Assembly: GCA_000320545.1 (NCBI GenBank)
Contig: ADNK01003270.1
Location: forward strand, 15,001-79,000
DNA length: 64,000 nucleotides
Direction: 5' to 3'
Origin: Bigelowiella natans CCMP2755
Lineage: Eukaryota; Cercozoa; Chlorarachniophyceae
Shown here: piece by piece, positions 25,967 through 37,277 of the stretch
Layout of the letters: each line of letters starts with the position of its first letter
Numbering within the stretch: the first letter of the stretch is position 1
Program-made: the position numbers and the translations under genes
Notes under the pieces: generated by a model
Seen by the model: the letters and a program-made list of their open reading frames with translations, nothing else
What the model was told of the DNA's origin: nothing
Databases searched by the model: none

Positions 25967-27351
25967 ATTTTTCTTTGTATTGATATTTACACACACACAT
26001 CTACGCTCTCAAAACATCCAGGTTGAGTACAAATACACCCAACGCCACGTCGCCAAAACGCGAGAAAAAGATGTGATTGTAAGGGATTTCTACGAATGAA
26101 TAATTCGAGTACGTCGTAGACAACAGGTTACGTGGTACTTGCAAATCCCATTTTGTTGGGGGACAAGAGCAGTCATTATAAAACAGAAAATCGATGGTGG
26201 CGACGTGCAACACTGGAGTACCTACCAGGGTTTTTATCAAGCTTTTTCAAGGAGGAATCAAAATGCTTCCAAGCCTTTTTTCCGTATCTACACGCACACA
26301 CACATAGATAGAGAGAGAGAGAGGGGGGGGGGGGGGGGGGGGGAGGGAGGGGGGGTTACAGTCATCAAATGGTATGTTGAGCTTATAGCAACACACCTGG
26401 CGCGGATCTCCTCCTCAGTGAGCAGCTTAAGGCCATGCCTTGCTGCTACAACCATTCCATGCGGATTCACTTGAATCAGATCACCTGGATGATGTGACAA
26501 TGATATTCAACGATTATTTATGATGGCAAGCGATGAGAACCTATTCGCAACCCTTATGATCACGGAATGTTTTTTGTGCCACGTAAGTTTCTACATGTGA
26601 TATTGTGTGCGCTCACCAGTCTCAAAATCGATGATAAGGCCCTTTCCCACGATTTCGGGTTTGAACTTCACGTCAAAGTGCTCAGGGGGGAAATCTGATA
26701 TAAAGCCATTTTTTAATTTAACACGAGGCTGTACCGAATAATCGTGGAAGGAAGTTCCCCTGTTGATCATAATATGAGCAACCGGTTTGTCTCAATTCTT
26801 CATTCCTTCCTTTCCTCCTGCTACTGCCGTATGCCATCACCATCATCACTGTGCTACATACATCCATTAACCATTACTGCTGCTGCTGCTGCTACTACTC
26901 ACTGTGAGTTTCGATGAGATTTTTGACTGAAAGTCGGTGGATCATATCATATCTGATCATTTATACAACGGCAACAGCAGCAGAAGAAAAAGTAGAAGAA
27001 TAACAATGGAAAAAAACATGGGTCAACGACAGTAATGTGCTAATGGCGTATTACGGACTCTGCTATTATTTCACAGGGAGGGAGGGGTGTCGGAAGCAGT
27101 TTTATCATTACAGATTCGGGATATTATATTGAACGAGAGTGTGGTCCATGTCGAAACCGAGCCATGTAATCCTGATCAAGTAACACAACAATGAAGGGGC
27201 ATGACTGTACGACGAACCAGGCTGCTGCGTGTCTCAGCCCTCCTGTGCCTTACTTTCTCATCAACGACGAAATTGATGATGATCCTCCCCCTTCCGATGC
27301 TTCTCCCTCCCCTTTGCGTTTTCCAGATGCATTGCCTGCTGCCTGCTGCAT
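22608..27351 (-). CDS. NT5C2-like cytosolic 5'-nucleotidase (HAD superfamily), 15 exons
   Basis: Exons in gene order: 27351-27254, 27171-27112, 26952-26903, 26695-26617, 26484-26397, 26287-26226, 25896-25787, 25518-25430, 25114-25059, 24701-24620, 24440-24362, 24032-23702, 23456-23398, 22953-22905, 22801-22608. About 494 residues result. Family members hydrolyse purine 5'-monophosphates. HAD motif I is GFDMDHTL (Asp40 nucleophile, Asp42), motif II is VFLVTNS, the motif III lysine lies in IYYANKG, and motif IV is YVGDHLNGD, split across a splice junction. Other family landmarks are GLIIDFETGDLIQVNPHG, ARHGLKLLTEEEI, FDTPVQH, GEYIGGNAHVLEEL and MGWKVIYV. One oddity: exon 26695-26617 is one base too long for a single frame (see findings). 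Every other junction is phase-consistent. Confidence 0.88.
23238..23264. repeat. (GAT)n microsatellite in nucleotidase intron
   Basis: A trinucleotide run between exons 23456-23398 and 22953-22905. It creates spurious poly-Met/Ile frames. Confidence 0.8.
26323..26354. repeat. poly-G tract in nucleotidase intron
   Basis: About 18 consecutive G, interrupted by A further on, after a (GA)n run. It lies between exons 26484-26397 and 26287-26226. Confidence 0.85.
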
Positions 27352-28026
27352 CCCCTCCTCCTCCCTATTGGTTATGGGCACGTGGCAACTTGCTGAGCAG
27401 GGTTTAAATCGCACCTTTACGATGTTTCTAGCATCAAAGTTTGTCTAAGTAATGTCATGGTTCCAATATATGATTGCGACATGGAGAATGTACTGACGCT
27501 ATGTGGATTTTCTATGATTTTAATGCATATCTTCCAATTGGACATCATAGCGGAAATACGACTTTGTATATACCATGTCGCATGATCTAACCTATAAGAC
27601 ATTTGCTTCGTTTGTACTCATCAACCCTCAAAAAATGAAATCCGGGGATATTATTCGGACATCCTCATGGATACCTAAAAAAAAAGGATATCCTCCGAGT
27701 TCCCACCGGGGACACTCGGATATTACGGGAAGAGTGATCGGAAAATTTAAAAAAAAAGGATTTTTTAATGTCGTAGGGTAAAAACGCCGTGATTATCATC
27801 TTGTTGTTTTCTAAGTCACAACTACGAAGAACATCAAATCTCAAAAAGAGAGGTGAGTGGTGGATACGGAGGAGGAAATGCGAGAGGGAAGGGCGCACTT
27901 ACTTCATTGGCTTCATCGTTCATTCCTGAACGAAGACATTACTACTATCCTGTGTAATTACATACTTCTTGGAGTCTTCTGAGCGAAGAAATGTTGCTTA
28001 GTTTCGATAAGGCAACTCCTTTCAAA
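27352..28026. other. divergent intergenic region between nucleotidase and prenol-kinase genes
   Basis: A 675-bp head-to-head spacer without GCTAGC words. It contains several variants of a TCCGGATAT/GGATATCC motif between about 27640 and 27730, possible promoter elements (inference). An open frame at 27575-27781 has no recognisable similarity and is not called as a gene. Confidence 0.45.
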
Positions 28027-28697
28027 ATGGGAGCTGGAGCAACGCAGAATCTGAACGCCAACAAGTAATTCTCATCACAATTGAAGGTATTTTATATCTA
28101 AGTAACGTTGGATTTGAGCAGGCAAAAGACCTACGGTTCCACCGGGGGTGGCGATGCAGAATTGGGGACTGTGAACGGGGAAAGGAAGGTAGCACTTTGA
28201 TACTCTCCTCTTCCCAGCTATGCGCGTGCATGGATGTGCAAGTTTTTGGTCCCTATTTCCGTCTTATTTCCAGGAAAGGATGGTTTCATACTATTATACT
28301 CTCTCTTATCGTGAAATGTTTCGTTCTCAGGGATCTGTTGACCGTTTGGAGTTGTTTAAGCGGGTTATCTCAATGAACGAATCCCAAATCCACAAACTTA
28401 GCAAGCCTGAGTACATGATGCTTATTGGAGACTCCTACGATCCGGACAAGCGGAAAAAGTAGTTGCCATTGTTGTTGAAGGCAGCTGGACTTCTTGATTC
28501 ATGCTTATAATTCAATTTATAGGGAGGCTTACGACGCGTATTTCGAGGCTGAGGGCTATCCAGAAGTGGGAGCTTGGAAATACACGTCAGTCTTTCGCCA
28601 CGATTATCTGAAACCAAATCATAATTAATATCTTGCAGGTGTTGGTGTTTAGTTCACCCTCCATGTATAAAGTTTACGAAGTACTAATTTATAATTG

Positions 28698-28728
<31 letters not shown>

Positions 28729-30297
28729 AAATTTAGGTTTGACCTGACTCTTCTGTACTGCATGGGTGCTGCTCTTGGCATACTATGTGGAGTGACGTTG
28801 TATGCACATCCCGGCCTATTCTTGAATTTCGCCATATATTGGCCATTCTGGCTGGAACAGGTATAAAACTGTCAAAGTTTGCTATTGTCCCTTTCTTCTC
28901 TTTATTAGCATCATCGCATTGCATAGCATAGGTTTTTGGTTAAATTACTATTCGTTTTTCGCACAATTTCCTGATCTTCCATATCTGTTTACATTCGTTG
29001 CTGGTGTTTTAGGTTATCAAGACCACATTTATGTTGACAGTTGCCTACATCGGTGGATACATCGTTGAGAAGCACAATGTTAAGGTTCTGCCTACCTTAG
29101 AGTGATATTTGTGAGGGTGGGTGTTAATGTCTGATTATGGCGGAGAATATGAATGCGGTGCGGGTGGGAACATAAAATTAATTTGACTGTTTCCAAAATT
29201 AAACTTTTTAACCACTAGTAGAGATGGAAATGCGTAAATATCTTTCATCAATCTTTAGTACCATAAGCATTGTGTATCTCGTAGAATTACAGACTAGTCC
29301 CCCCCCCCCCCCCACTGGCTTCTTCTATTATCAGGTTAATTACACAAGAAAGGTACAGCACTTTTGTGCATACCTGATCCCCTTGGTGATGCGCTTCTTC
29401 ATCTCCTCCTCCAAGTTTCAGAAAACGCTGGTATTGACAAATAGTATAACTTTCTACTGCCTCTAATTCTTCTTCACTGTGACAATCCCTTGCATCGGTC
29501 AGGAACATCATGTTATTGTATTGGTTAATACATAATTAAATACCATTTTTTGTGTCAACACATTCCGTTGCGATGACCTTTAGTTGGAGAGCGTAATCGT
29601 GGAATGGTGGGGATACTGGTGGACTATGTTGTCCTTCTTCGTCTTCATATATCCCATTCGGACGCGAGTTAGCTTCATCGATCGATGCTTCTCCTCGCTG
29701 GACCGCCCTGAAGACCGCCCGAACACTATCTACTGGATTACTACCCAGATCTTCCTCGGATACATTATCATGTCTGTTTACACTACATTTATGACTTGGT
29801 CTGGGCAAATGACGGCAAGGACTCTTATTTTCATTCCTGTTATTATTACCGGTATTGGAGACGGCATTGCCGAGCCAGTTGGGCGTTCCCTTGGAGGAAA
29901 GGTTTTCATCAAGGGCCTTAAATACCAAACTGCAGGACTCGGTTCAAATAAGCTCTACACTCGCAGCTTCGAGGGATCTTTTGCTGTGTGGATCACGGGC
30001 GTAATTGCGATTTTCGCGATGTACGATGTCTTCTTTAGTTGGTACCACGTCGTAATCGCCCTGATCTTAGTTCCTGGAGCTAGTACCATTGCTGAAGCAT
30101 ATTCTCCTCACACCTGGGACACTCCTTTCTTGTTATCGACTGGGGCCGGAATTTTGTGGGCACAAACATTCATCCCTGATAATCTCCATTGGATGCCTGC
30201 CCTCATTGTCATCGGCATTCACGCAGTGATAATGTTGGTTATTAGTGTTATTGGGTGGAAGAAGCTCGTTCTCGTTAATGAAATGCTGCATCTTTGA
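28027..30297 (+). CDS. CTP-dependent prenol/dolichol/phytol-kinase-type membrane enzyme, 8 exons
   Basis: Exons 28027-28064, 28122-28188, 28274-28458, 28523-28585, 28737-28860, 29013-29084, 29335-29430 and 29584-30297 are phase-consistent and give 452 residues. The C-terminal half is polytopic and carries the superfamily hallmarks: an early TRKVQHF element, the nucleotide-binding loop GIGDGIAEPVG near residue 308, and the downstream basic YTRSFEGSFAVW segment. These are shared by phytol kinase (VTE5), dolichol kinase (SEC59) and diacylglycerol kinase Dgk1, which use CTP to phosphorylate lipid alcohols in ER or plastid membranes. The substrate cannot be decided. The first 140 residues are hydrophilic and not typical. 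MGAGAT at the N-terminus could be N-myristoylated (inference). An extra AG-flanked segment at 28640 was left out because it breaks the frame. Confidence 0.82.
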
Positions 30298-31747
30298 GAA
30301 GCAAGACCGTTTTTTTGGGCAAATTAGTTCATATACATAGTACAGCAGTACTGAAGAGGGTATCACACCGTAGCTGCCGATATGTATGTGGTATAATGCG
30401 GAAGCATAGTATTGCATATAATCACATACACGCAAAGTCATACGCACACTGTACACGCACACAGATAGTAAGTCTAAATAAATATGCTGTGTGTATGCAT
30501 GTCAATTGTATCATACCAGAACGTCTTCTTCAATTATATCGCGTCAGTCCAACTAGCTAGCAGTTGCTTGTAAGTGCGTTGTACTACGACAATGCATTGC
30601 ATGAGGATGCTTTGTGTGTTTGCAAAGTCTCAAATCACAATGCGTAAGATGTGCTCGCTTCGCTGTTGTTGCATTTTCTTACATTGTGTGTAATTGTCGC
30701 TTCGCCCGCATCGCATATATGCATGGTCTAGTGGTGTATGTTGAATGTGCGTATCGCAGCAAGGTGGAGGCGTGACTTCTGCAGCTTTGCTGTTCAGCAC
30801 AGCCATGCAGTCTGCTAGTCAGCTCCAGAGCTGCGCTGCATCGCATGGGCATGCTAGCATGCTGGACATCATCGGACGTGCTAACTCACCCATGTCTTCC
30901 CCTGACAGGAGCAACCAGGGGGAAACCAAGGGTTTGTTTCACGTCACCGTGCACGAGCGCGGACGACTGCAGAGCTGGCTAGCTGGAGCGCTGGAGCCCA
31001 GTGCTCTTTTTTTGTTTGGCTCATGCAATGACAATCAGCTCGCGTCGCGCGTTCCTCTCCACGCTCAAACGCATGATTCTCGACTGCATCAAAAGCGCAC
31101 GCAACAAACATGGAGTTTGAGGCGCATGTTATGTTTAGCATGGTGGTTGGGACACAACATGCACAAAAACGCTCGAGCTCGATGCGATGTGGGAAAACAG
31201 ATGCCACGGAGCCTGAAGTGAATTTTCACCTGCGACAAGGAATTACGGAAGTCGCTGGATGAAAATGCCATGAGAATCTGTGCAAACAGAATGGATACGA
31301 CTCTACTCACAATTCACAGCCGTGCGACGTGCTGTCCTATCTACGATGCTACCAACACAAGGCACTGCTAGTTCCCTGGCAGCATGAAAAGGCATACATT
31401 GTCGGCATACGTACCGTTGTTGGTAATCGTAGCAGTAGCTTGCTTTTGTTTGGCTACGTCATTATTCGCACACCGTCCATGGCTGAGTCTTGACGAATCG
31501 GTACAGATCAGATTCATCAACTCTCTTTAGATTGCATTGTTATGAAGCTCATGATGACAGCGATATATTCCATTGCTTAATGTTAGCTGTGTGATGAGAG
31601 AAATGATTGCTAGTGATAATGAGAACGATGATGAAGTTCATAGCTGACTGCCATTTTTCCGGCCCAAGGGGATAGGAAATATCTTAGTAGTTGTAGCGTA
31701 GTAGTAGTTGTAGGGTAGCAGTAGCGGTAGTTGTCGTCATCGTCATC

Positions 31748-31802
<55 letters not shown>

Positions 31803-31804
31803 CA
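30298..31804. other. 3'-flank spacer followed by glucokinase 5' region
   Basis: About 30530-31500 is rich in GCTAGC, CATGC and GCTGGCTAGC words, and open frames here (for example 30745-31221) look compositional. From about 31600 the sequence changes to (TAG)n microsatellite leading to the glucokinase start. No additional gene is supported. Confidence 0.6.
31748..31803. repeat. (TAG)n microsatellite abutting the glucokinase ATG
   Basis: About 18 TAG/GTA units run almost directly into ATG 31805. Confidence 0.9.
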
Positions 31805-32786
31805 ATGGTAATAACGAGTAGTGGAAGAAATCATTTAGTAGTTACGAGGAGTAGTAAACAGGACGTTTCCTTTATATGTCAGCAAACCCAACAGCTGCAG
31901 CTGAAAATAGACCAAGAGCAGGAAAACCATGCTCTCTTTCACAAATATCGGCGGCTAGGGCGCACGGCTTCGTCGCCATCTTTGGCATTATTGTCGTCTT
32001 TTCCAACACTGTCATCGTTATCGTCATCATTATCATCATCATCCCCATCATCATCAGTGCTAGGTCTTGTAGATATAGAGCAGTCGAGCTTATACCACCA
32101 TCATCATCAACAACAACAACGACAACGTGTTTTGCTTCTTCGCGGAGGTGGGCAAAGTCTCTCCGCGGCGTGTAATAGAAGCACAGTACTTTCTGGAAGC
32201 AATTTCACAACGCTACGCTCATCCCTTGCCACCTGGTGGAACAACTACACGTATCTGGGCGACATCGAGAAGTGGGTGCCTACACATGCCACCATCTCTA
32301 ATAGCAGATTAGTCACACACATTGTCCCCATTATTAAACCTTCTGTATCCGCGGTCGTTGTTGTCGTTTGCATCTGAATCTATGGCTGTTTGAGAAAGAC
32401 ACCGTTGGTGTCCACCGTGTGTTTCTACTACTACCCTGACAAATAATGGATAATGACTTTTTATAGGTACTTCATGCTAGCTGGTGATATTGGAGGCACA
32501 AACGCCCGCCTTGCAATATACGCTGCCTCAACCGCCAATTTATCAGCAGGGTTGTTTCGCTAATAGTAGTGTGAGAAGTGCAAACTAGTAGCGGTATTGA
32601 AGTGATAATAATTCCTCTCTGACACAAAAGGCACGTCAGCACAGAGGTCTACACCCGGAAATACAAGGTAGTGCTGCTGAGCAAATGAGAAGTAAAATCA
32701 TGCAGGGGTAATCCAAATTTATTCAACTTCGGAGGTGAATTATCAACACAGAGCTATACTGTACTTGATACAAACATGGCAAAAGC

Positions 32787-32822
<36 letters not shown>

Positions 32823-33252
32823 TATCACCATTTCAGGTTCGGAACTTCAACTCATTGGCCGCCGTATTAGCTCAATTCTTGAAGGATGCTGAAAAGGACC
32901 GGGCTATATCATTAAATGAATATCTACAGATTAAGTCACGAAGGTCAATTCTCACTCTGTATTCACAGTAAGAGTAGTAGTAGCCTCGGTATTTGTAGCA
33001 AGTACCGCGTACACTCTTCTTTTGAGCGGTTGTTCTCTTCCTCTCACGCCACGATGCATCGGTTTGCAGCTATCCTACGACAGCTTGCTTTGCGGTGGCA
33101 GGGCCAGTAGCAAACAATGAAGTTGACTTCACAAACATTGACAACTGGCCTGTCACAAGAGGGGCTGACCTCCAACGCCAACTCGGTATTCAGAAGGTAC
33201 GTTCTTTATTTGGATCATACTGATTCAATTTAAAAGATTAGAACCATTGTAA

Positions 33253-33294
<42 letters not shown>

Positions 33295-34045
33295 GTTCAG
33301 CTCATCAATGATTTTTCTGCCTTATCCGAGGGGGTAGTGGCAATGGAAGAGCATGGAATGTGCAAGTTCATGGACATTCAAAAAGGTGCTCCTGCTCCTT
33401 TGCATTTTCAATAAATCCTTCGTTGACCTGAGCTTTTCCCCAACCATATTTAAAGTGAGCAATGACAATATTGATGATGGTTACTACTTCGGGCAACGAC
33501 GTTGTTTGTGAAAAGAATAATATTGCTTTGTTTGTGAGAAGAATAATTGATTGGTTTATGAAAAGAACATGTCGCTCCGATTGCTTCTTCATTCCTTCCA
33601 TCCACTAATATCTTTGCTGCCATCTACTTACGCTGCTCTCGATTCGTTGTATGGCATTCTAATTCCTTGCACACATTTGTACTGGGTCTTTACTCATGGT
33701 TTGGCCGCATAAACGACATCGGGATCTTCAGGCAGAGATGGGTTCTCTTCCTTCTTCTTCTTCTTCTTCTTCATCTTCCTCTAAATCATGTTATTATTCG
33801 GATGACGAAGATGTAGCATGTTGCTCAATTGATTTCTTTTATTAAGAGCTGCTGCATACATAATTGCCGTAGGTGGATGAATGAAAAACGTCACAAATAT
33901 GCCCCCAAGTTGGTTATCGGTGCGGGGACAGGGCTAGGAGAGTGCTTGTTGATATGGAATGGTAGTGATAAATGTGATGACGATGCTGCTAGTCGTGTTA
34001 GTTGCGGGTAGTTGAGTAGTAGTAGTAGTAGTATTAGCACTGATG

Positions 34046-34078
<33 letters not shown>

Positions 34079-35120
34079 GGAGGAAGAAGAAGATGTGGTG
34101 TGTGGTGGAAATTGCAGAGCTGCAATGAGACTGCCATTAACATGATGACGATAATGAATTGCATCTATATGAGAACAATATATATCACTTATGCTTCTAT
34201 TTTAGGTAGGTTACCATCGTTTTATTGCAAATCTATATCACTATCCTCAAAAACACATCATCATCATCATCATCATCATCATCATTATCCCTTTCATTCG
34301 TTATTACAAACACATAGAGGCGTTTGAGAACACCCCTTCACGCATCACAACTTCTTATTCTTTATCCCCCCCTCCCCCCCGTTCTCCTTATGACTTCTCC
34401 TCATCTTTCTCCACAACAACGTCATTGCTGTCATCATCAGGAAAGTATTACCAGGCTTGTCCATCAGAAGGTGGTCACGTCGATTTCGGGCCAAGGAATG
34501 AGGAGCAATCTCATATTCTCGATTATCTGCGGAACAAGTACAATTCTAGCCAAGGGGGCTCTCCTCACGTATCTGTGGAGAGACTGTGTAGCGGCAAAGG
34601 AATCGAAGAGATCTACCGCTACCTTCGCCACCGGTATCCCGAAAACGTGCACCGGGAGTCTGATGCCGAGTTTGATCGTGCCGTCGAGAAGGCTGTAGTT
34701 GTGACTGAGCACGGCAAGAAGTGCTTGCTTTCGGCCAGTAGTAGGGGAATTGGAATCCTCGGTGCTAAATTATTCAGCAGCAATGGGGGCGATGTCGGTA
34801 GCAGTAGCAGGAAGAATGAGAGCCTGTTAATGCAACAGGCCTTGGAGCTATTCGTAGCTATTTACGGTGCCGAGGTTGGAAATGCAGCTTTGAAGTTTCT
34901 TCCGTTTGGGGGGATATATATAGGGGGGGGCATCGCGGCGAACCTCAAGGAGTACCTGCAGCTCTCGCCGACGTTTCTATCGTGTATTCGTGACAAGGGG
35001 AAAATGGGTCAAATTGTGCGAAAAATGCCAATCAAGCTAATCCTTTCCGATGGAGTCGCTATTCGAGGGGCTGAAACTGTTGCAAGGCGAAAGTTGCAGG
35101 CTTTTCTGGACGATATATAG
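31805..35120 (+). CDS. glk: glucokinase, bacterial Glk type, 9 exons
   Basis: It phosphorylates glucose to glucose 6-phosphate with ATP, the first step of glycolysis. Exons 31805-32271, 32467-32550, 32631-32667, 32837-32967, 33070-33196, 33295-33385, 33732-33741, 33873-33961 and 34441-35120 give 571 residues. Landmarks are the phosphate loop GDIGGTNARL (from residue 162), TTACFAVAGPV, the catalytic Asp in LINDFSAL, GAGTGLGE, and sugar-site EGGHVDFGP. The first ~150 residues are Ser/Gln/His-rich extra sequence, possibly a targeting region (inference); part is encoded by CAT and TCA repeats. Exon 4 could instead end at the GTCAAT donor at about 32942, which keeps phase. The 10-nt exon is proposed from phase only. 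Confidence 0.88.
33256..33290. repeat. (TA)n tract ending at a 3' splice site
   Basis: The TA array runs to ATATCAG, the acceptor of glucokinase exon 33295-33385. Confidence 0.85.
33732..33741 (+). other. glk: 10-nt microexon of glucokinase
   Basis: Exon 33295-33385 ends in phase 1 and exon 33873-33961 begins needing two preceding bases. GCAGAGATGG at 33732-33741, preceded by TTCAG and followed by GTTCTC, bridges them exactly and adds Arg-Asp-Gly. No other AG/GT pair I found in that intron resolves the phases. Confidence 0.45.
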
Positions 35121-35439
35121 CATATATTTTTCGTGCTGCTTGCTTTGACGAAGCTAGCGGCTTTCTTCGAGTATGTTATAAATTCGTTCGGCGACTAGGT
35201 CTTTGATACTTGTTACTGCGTTTTTAAAAAATTGCGCTTGGCAGGCCTAAGTGTAGCACGCTGTTGACATCACATCTGCTGCCTGTGCATGTCATTGCAT
35301 CTACACACGCGCTTGGCTCTGTTCACAGCTCCGTCAAACCCGGTAACGACGGGGTTGTGAACAGTGCAGCGCTTTGCGACGCGCTTTGAAGCAGTAGGCG
35401 GTTGCAGTTGGTCAAAGAAAAGTCATCAGAACTTGTCCG

Positions 35440-35568
35440 ATGGCCAAACCTCAAAAAATGACCGAAACATTGACCCAAATGTCCATTTCCAAGGCCTCAG
35501 TGAGCGCGCAAAGTGTGAAAATTCACACCCGTTGTGCAGAGGATGCACGCTGCGCGTTTGTTCTCTAA
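35440..35568 (+). other. exon-like open fragment in spacer
   Basis: Begins ATG and reads 42 codons (MAKPQKMTETLTQMSISKAS...) to a stop, six bases before the RRS1 copy. Its composition is unlike the surrounding palindromic spacer. No family is recognised; it may be a captured exon (inference). Confidence 0.3.
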
Positions 35569-35573
35569 CAATA

Positions 35574-35649
35574 TGCTATGAAAGAAAAGAAAGAACGTGT
35601 GGATCACAATAAAAAACGTCAATTGCAAAACCTCCAAGCTGCATCAGGA
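35574..35649 (+). pseudogene. 76-bp perfect inverted copy of RRS1 exon 6
   Basis: These 76 bases equal the reverse complement of 37740-37815, inside RRS1 exon 37846-37727, with no mismatch in my comparison. The identity starts and stops inside the exon, so this is a fragment without introns, start or stop. It lies 3' of the parent gene in opposite orientation, about 2.1 kb from the exon. Confidence 0.95.
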
Positions 35650-36044
35650 AATAGTTTTTCCACAGCAAATGCACTGGTCATTGTTGGAGCATCATCAATC
35701 GCCAGCTAACAATGTGACAACATGACGATGCGCATGGCATCGAGCGAGCATGCATGGCAAGCGGATGACTGTGGCAAGCACATCCAGCACACATCTGATG
35801 ATTTCGGCTACGAGAGCATGAAAGAACTCCGCAGCTAACATTAGACTCGGTGTTGACGTGGCAATTAGGCAAATAGGCATAGCAGACAGAATAGCTTGCA
35901 CAGCAATGAGCATCGTAGAATAATGTGAGATGTATGCATCATAGCTTCATTTTAGATAGAGATGAGCAGTAATTTCGTCCTCACTAGAGATGGATTGACG
36001 ATCCCCGATTCCTTACAAAACAATGCGATTTCCCTTGCAGCTAT

Positions 36045-36275
36045 TTAAATCATTTGCTTGGATTTCTTTTTCTTCCCTACGTTTGATTGGTTGGGAATGT
36101 GAATTGAATTACAAAGAATGAGCAAGTGCAAGGCAGCACCGAATCTCCTCTTATATTTGCCTACTCAACTTTGTGTTTTGCGGAATGGGATTATTGCCCG
36201 ATGATGGCAGATGTTTGTTCCCCGTGGTAATGTTAGGAAATCGAAACTCATCATACGACATAATATAAATATATA

Positions 36276-36313
<38 letters not shown>

Positions 36314-36807
36314 CATCATCGGTGCTCATACCTGCTTTTCCTTTCTTGGCCCTTTTTTTGGCCTCCTCTTCTTGCTGGGCGATGTTAATAGCTTTGTTTA
36401 CATTCACCTTATTACCCCCTGTTCTCCCTACAATCTGTTGTAATCACAAGACCAATCAAACAACACTTAGCAGCGTGTTTTTCTCGCAAAACCTTTCATA
36501 TTGATGCATGATGCTGAATATGATGATTACGATTATGATAACGATGATGGCAGTGATTACATGCACACCAACAGGATATAGTATATGAGAGCGTGTGTGT
36601 GCGTGTGTGTGTGGAAAAAAAAGGCAATGATGTATATTCAAACAATTACATATATCAAGCCGGTGTAACACAATGCCACCCTCTTGCTCCCCCCCTCCCC
36701 CCATCGTCTTGCAGCACAGTACCTTCTCCATCAGTTTCATTGAGCTAGATTTCTCTGTTTGGAAGTTCTTCTGGAATTCTGCATCTCTCTGATATAATCA
36801 ATATATA

Positions 36808-36846
<39 letters not shown>

Positions 36847-37218
36847 CACTAGAATTAGACGACTACTCAGATAATAACAGAATCTTATATCCTATGCGTC
36901 AGTCTCACAAAAGGAAACACTCTCAATTGGCCTTATTTCTCCCACCATAACCACTACCACCACCACTACCACCACTACCACCACATCAGTAGGAGCGAAG
37001 CAATACCAACCTTTGCCTTGAGTTTCTTGGACTTTTTGACGGCGGGCTCATCCCTGTTAAGCTTGTCAAACTTACCCATCGATGCCGTTGACTTTTGTGA
37101 GACTTCTAAAGCGACCTAGTAGTGTGAGCAGAAGAGAGAATAATGGAGAGAATAACGTATAATACCAAGAGTAAGAGAAGACTATAAGCAGGAAGCTGGC
37201 GCTGTAGGTGTATATTTT

Positions 37219-37277
<59 letters not shown>

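Larger units (their letters stand above)
35121..36044. other. convergent 3' spacer with exon-like fragments
   Basis: Lies between converging glucokinase and RRS1 genes. It holds GCTAGC and CATGCATGG words, a 9-bp inverted repeat (CTGTTCACA 35319-35327 with TGTGAACAG 35356-35364), an open fragment at 35440-35568, and a perfect 76-bp copy of an RRS1 exon. Confidence 0.7.

Noticed and set aside
26001-26240. Minus-strand frame of 79 codons between nucleotidase exons
   Set aside because: Tested as an exon, but joining 26287-26226 directly to 25896-25787 gives correct phase and the family sequence; including it breaks the alignment.
30745-31221. 158-codon plus-strand frame in the spacer before glucokinase
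   Set aside because: The composition follows the palindromic spacer words. There are no domain patterns and overlapping frames of similar length occur on the other strand.
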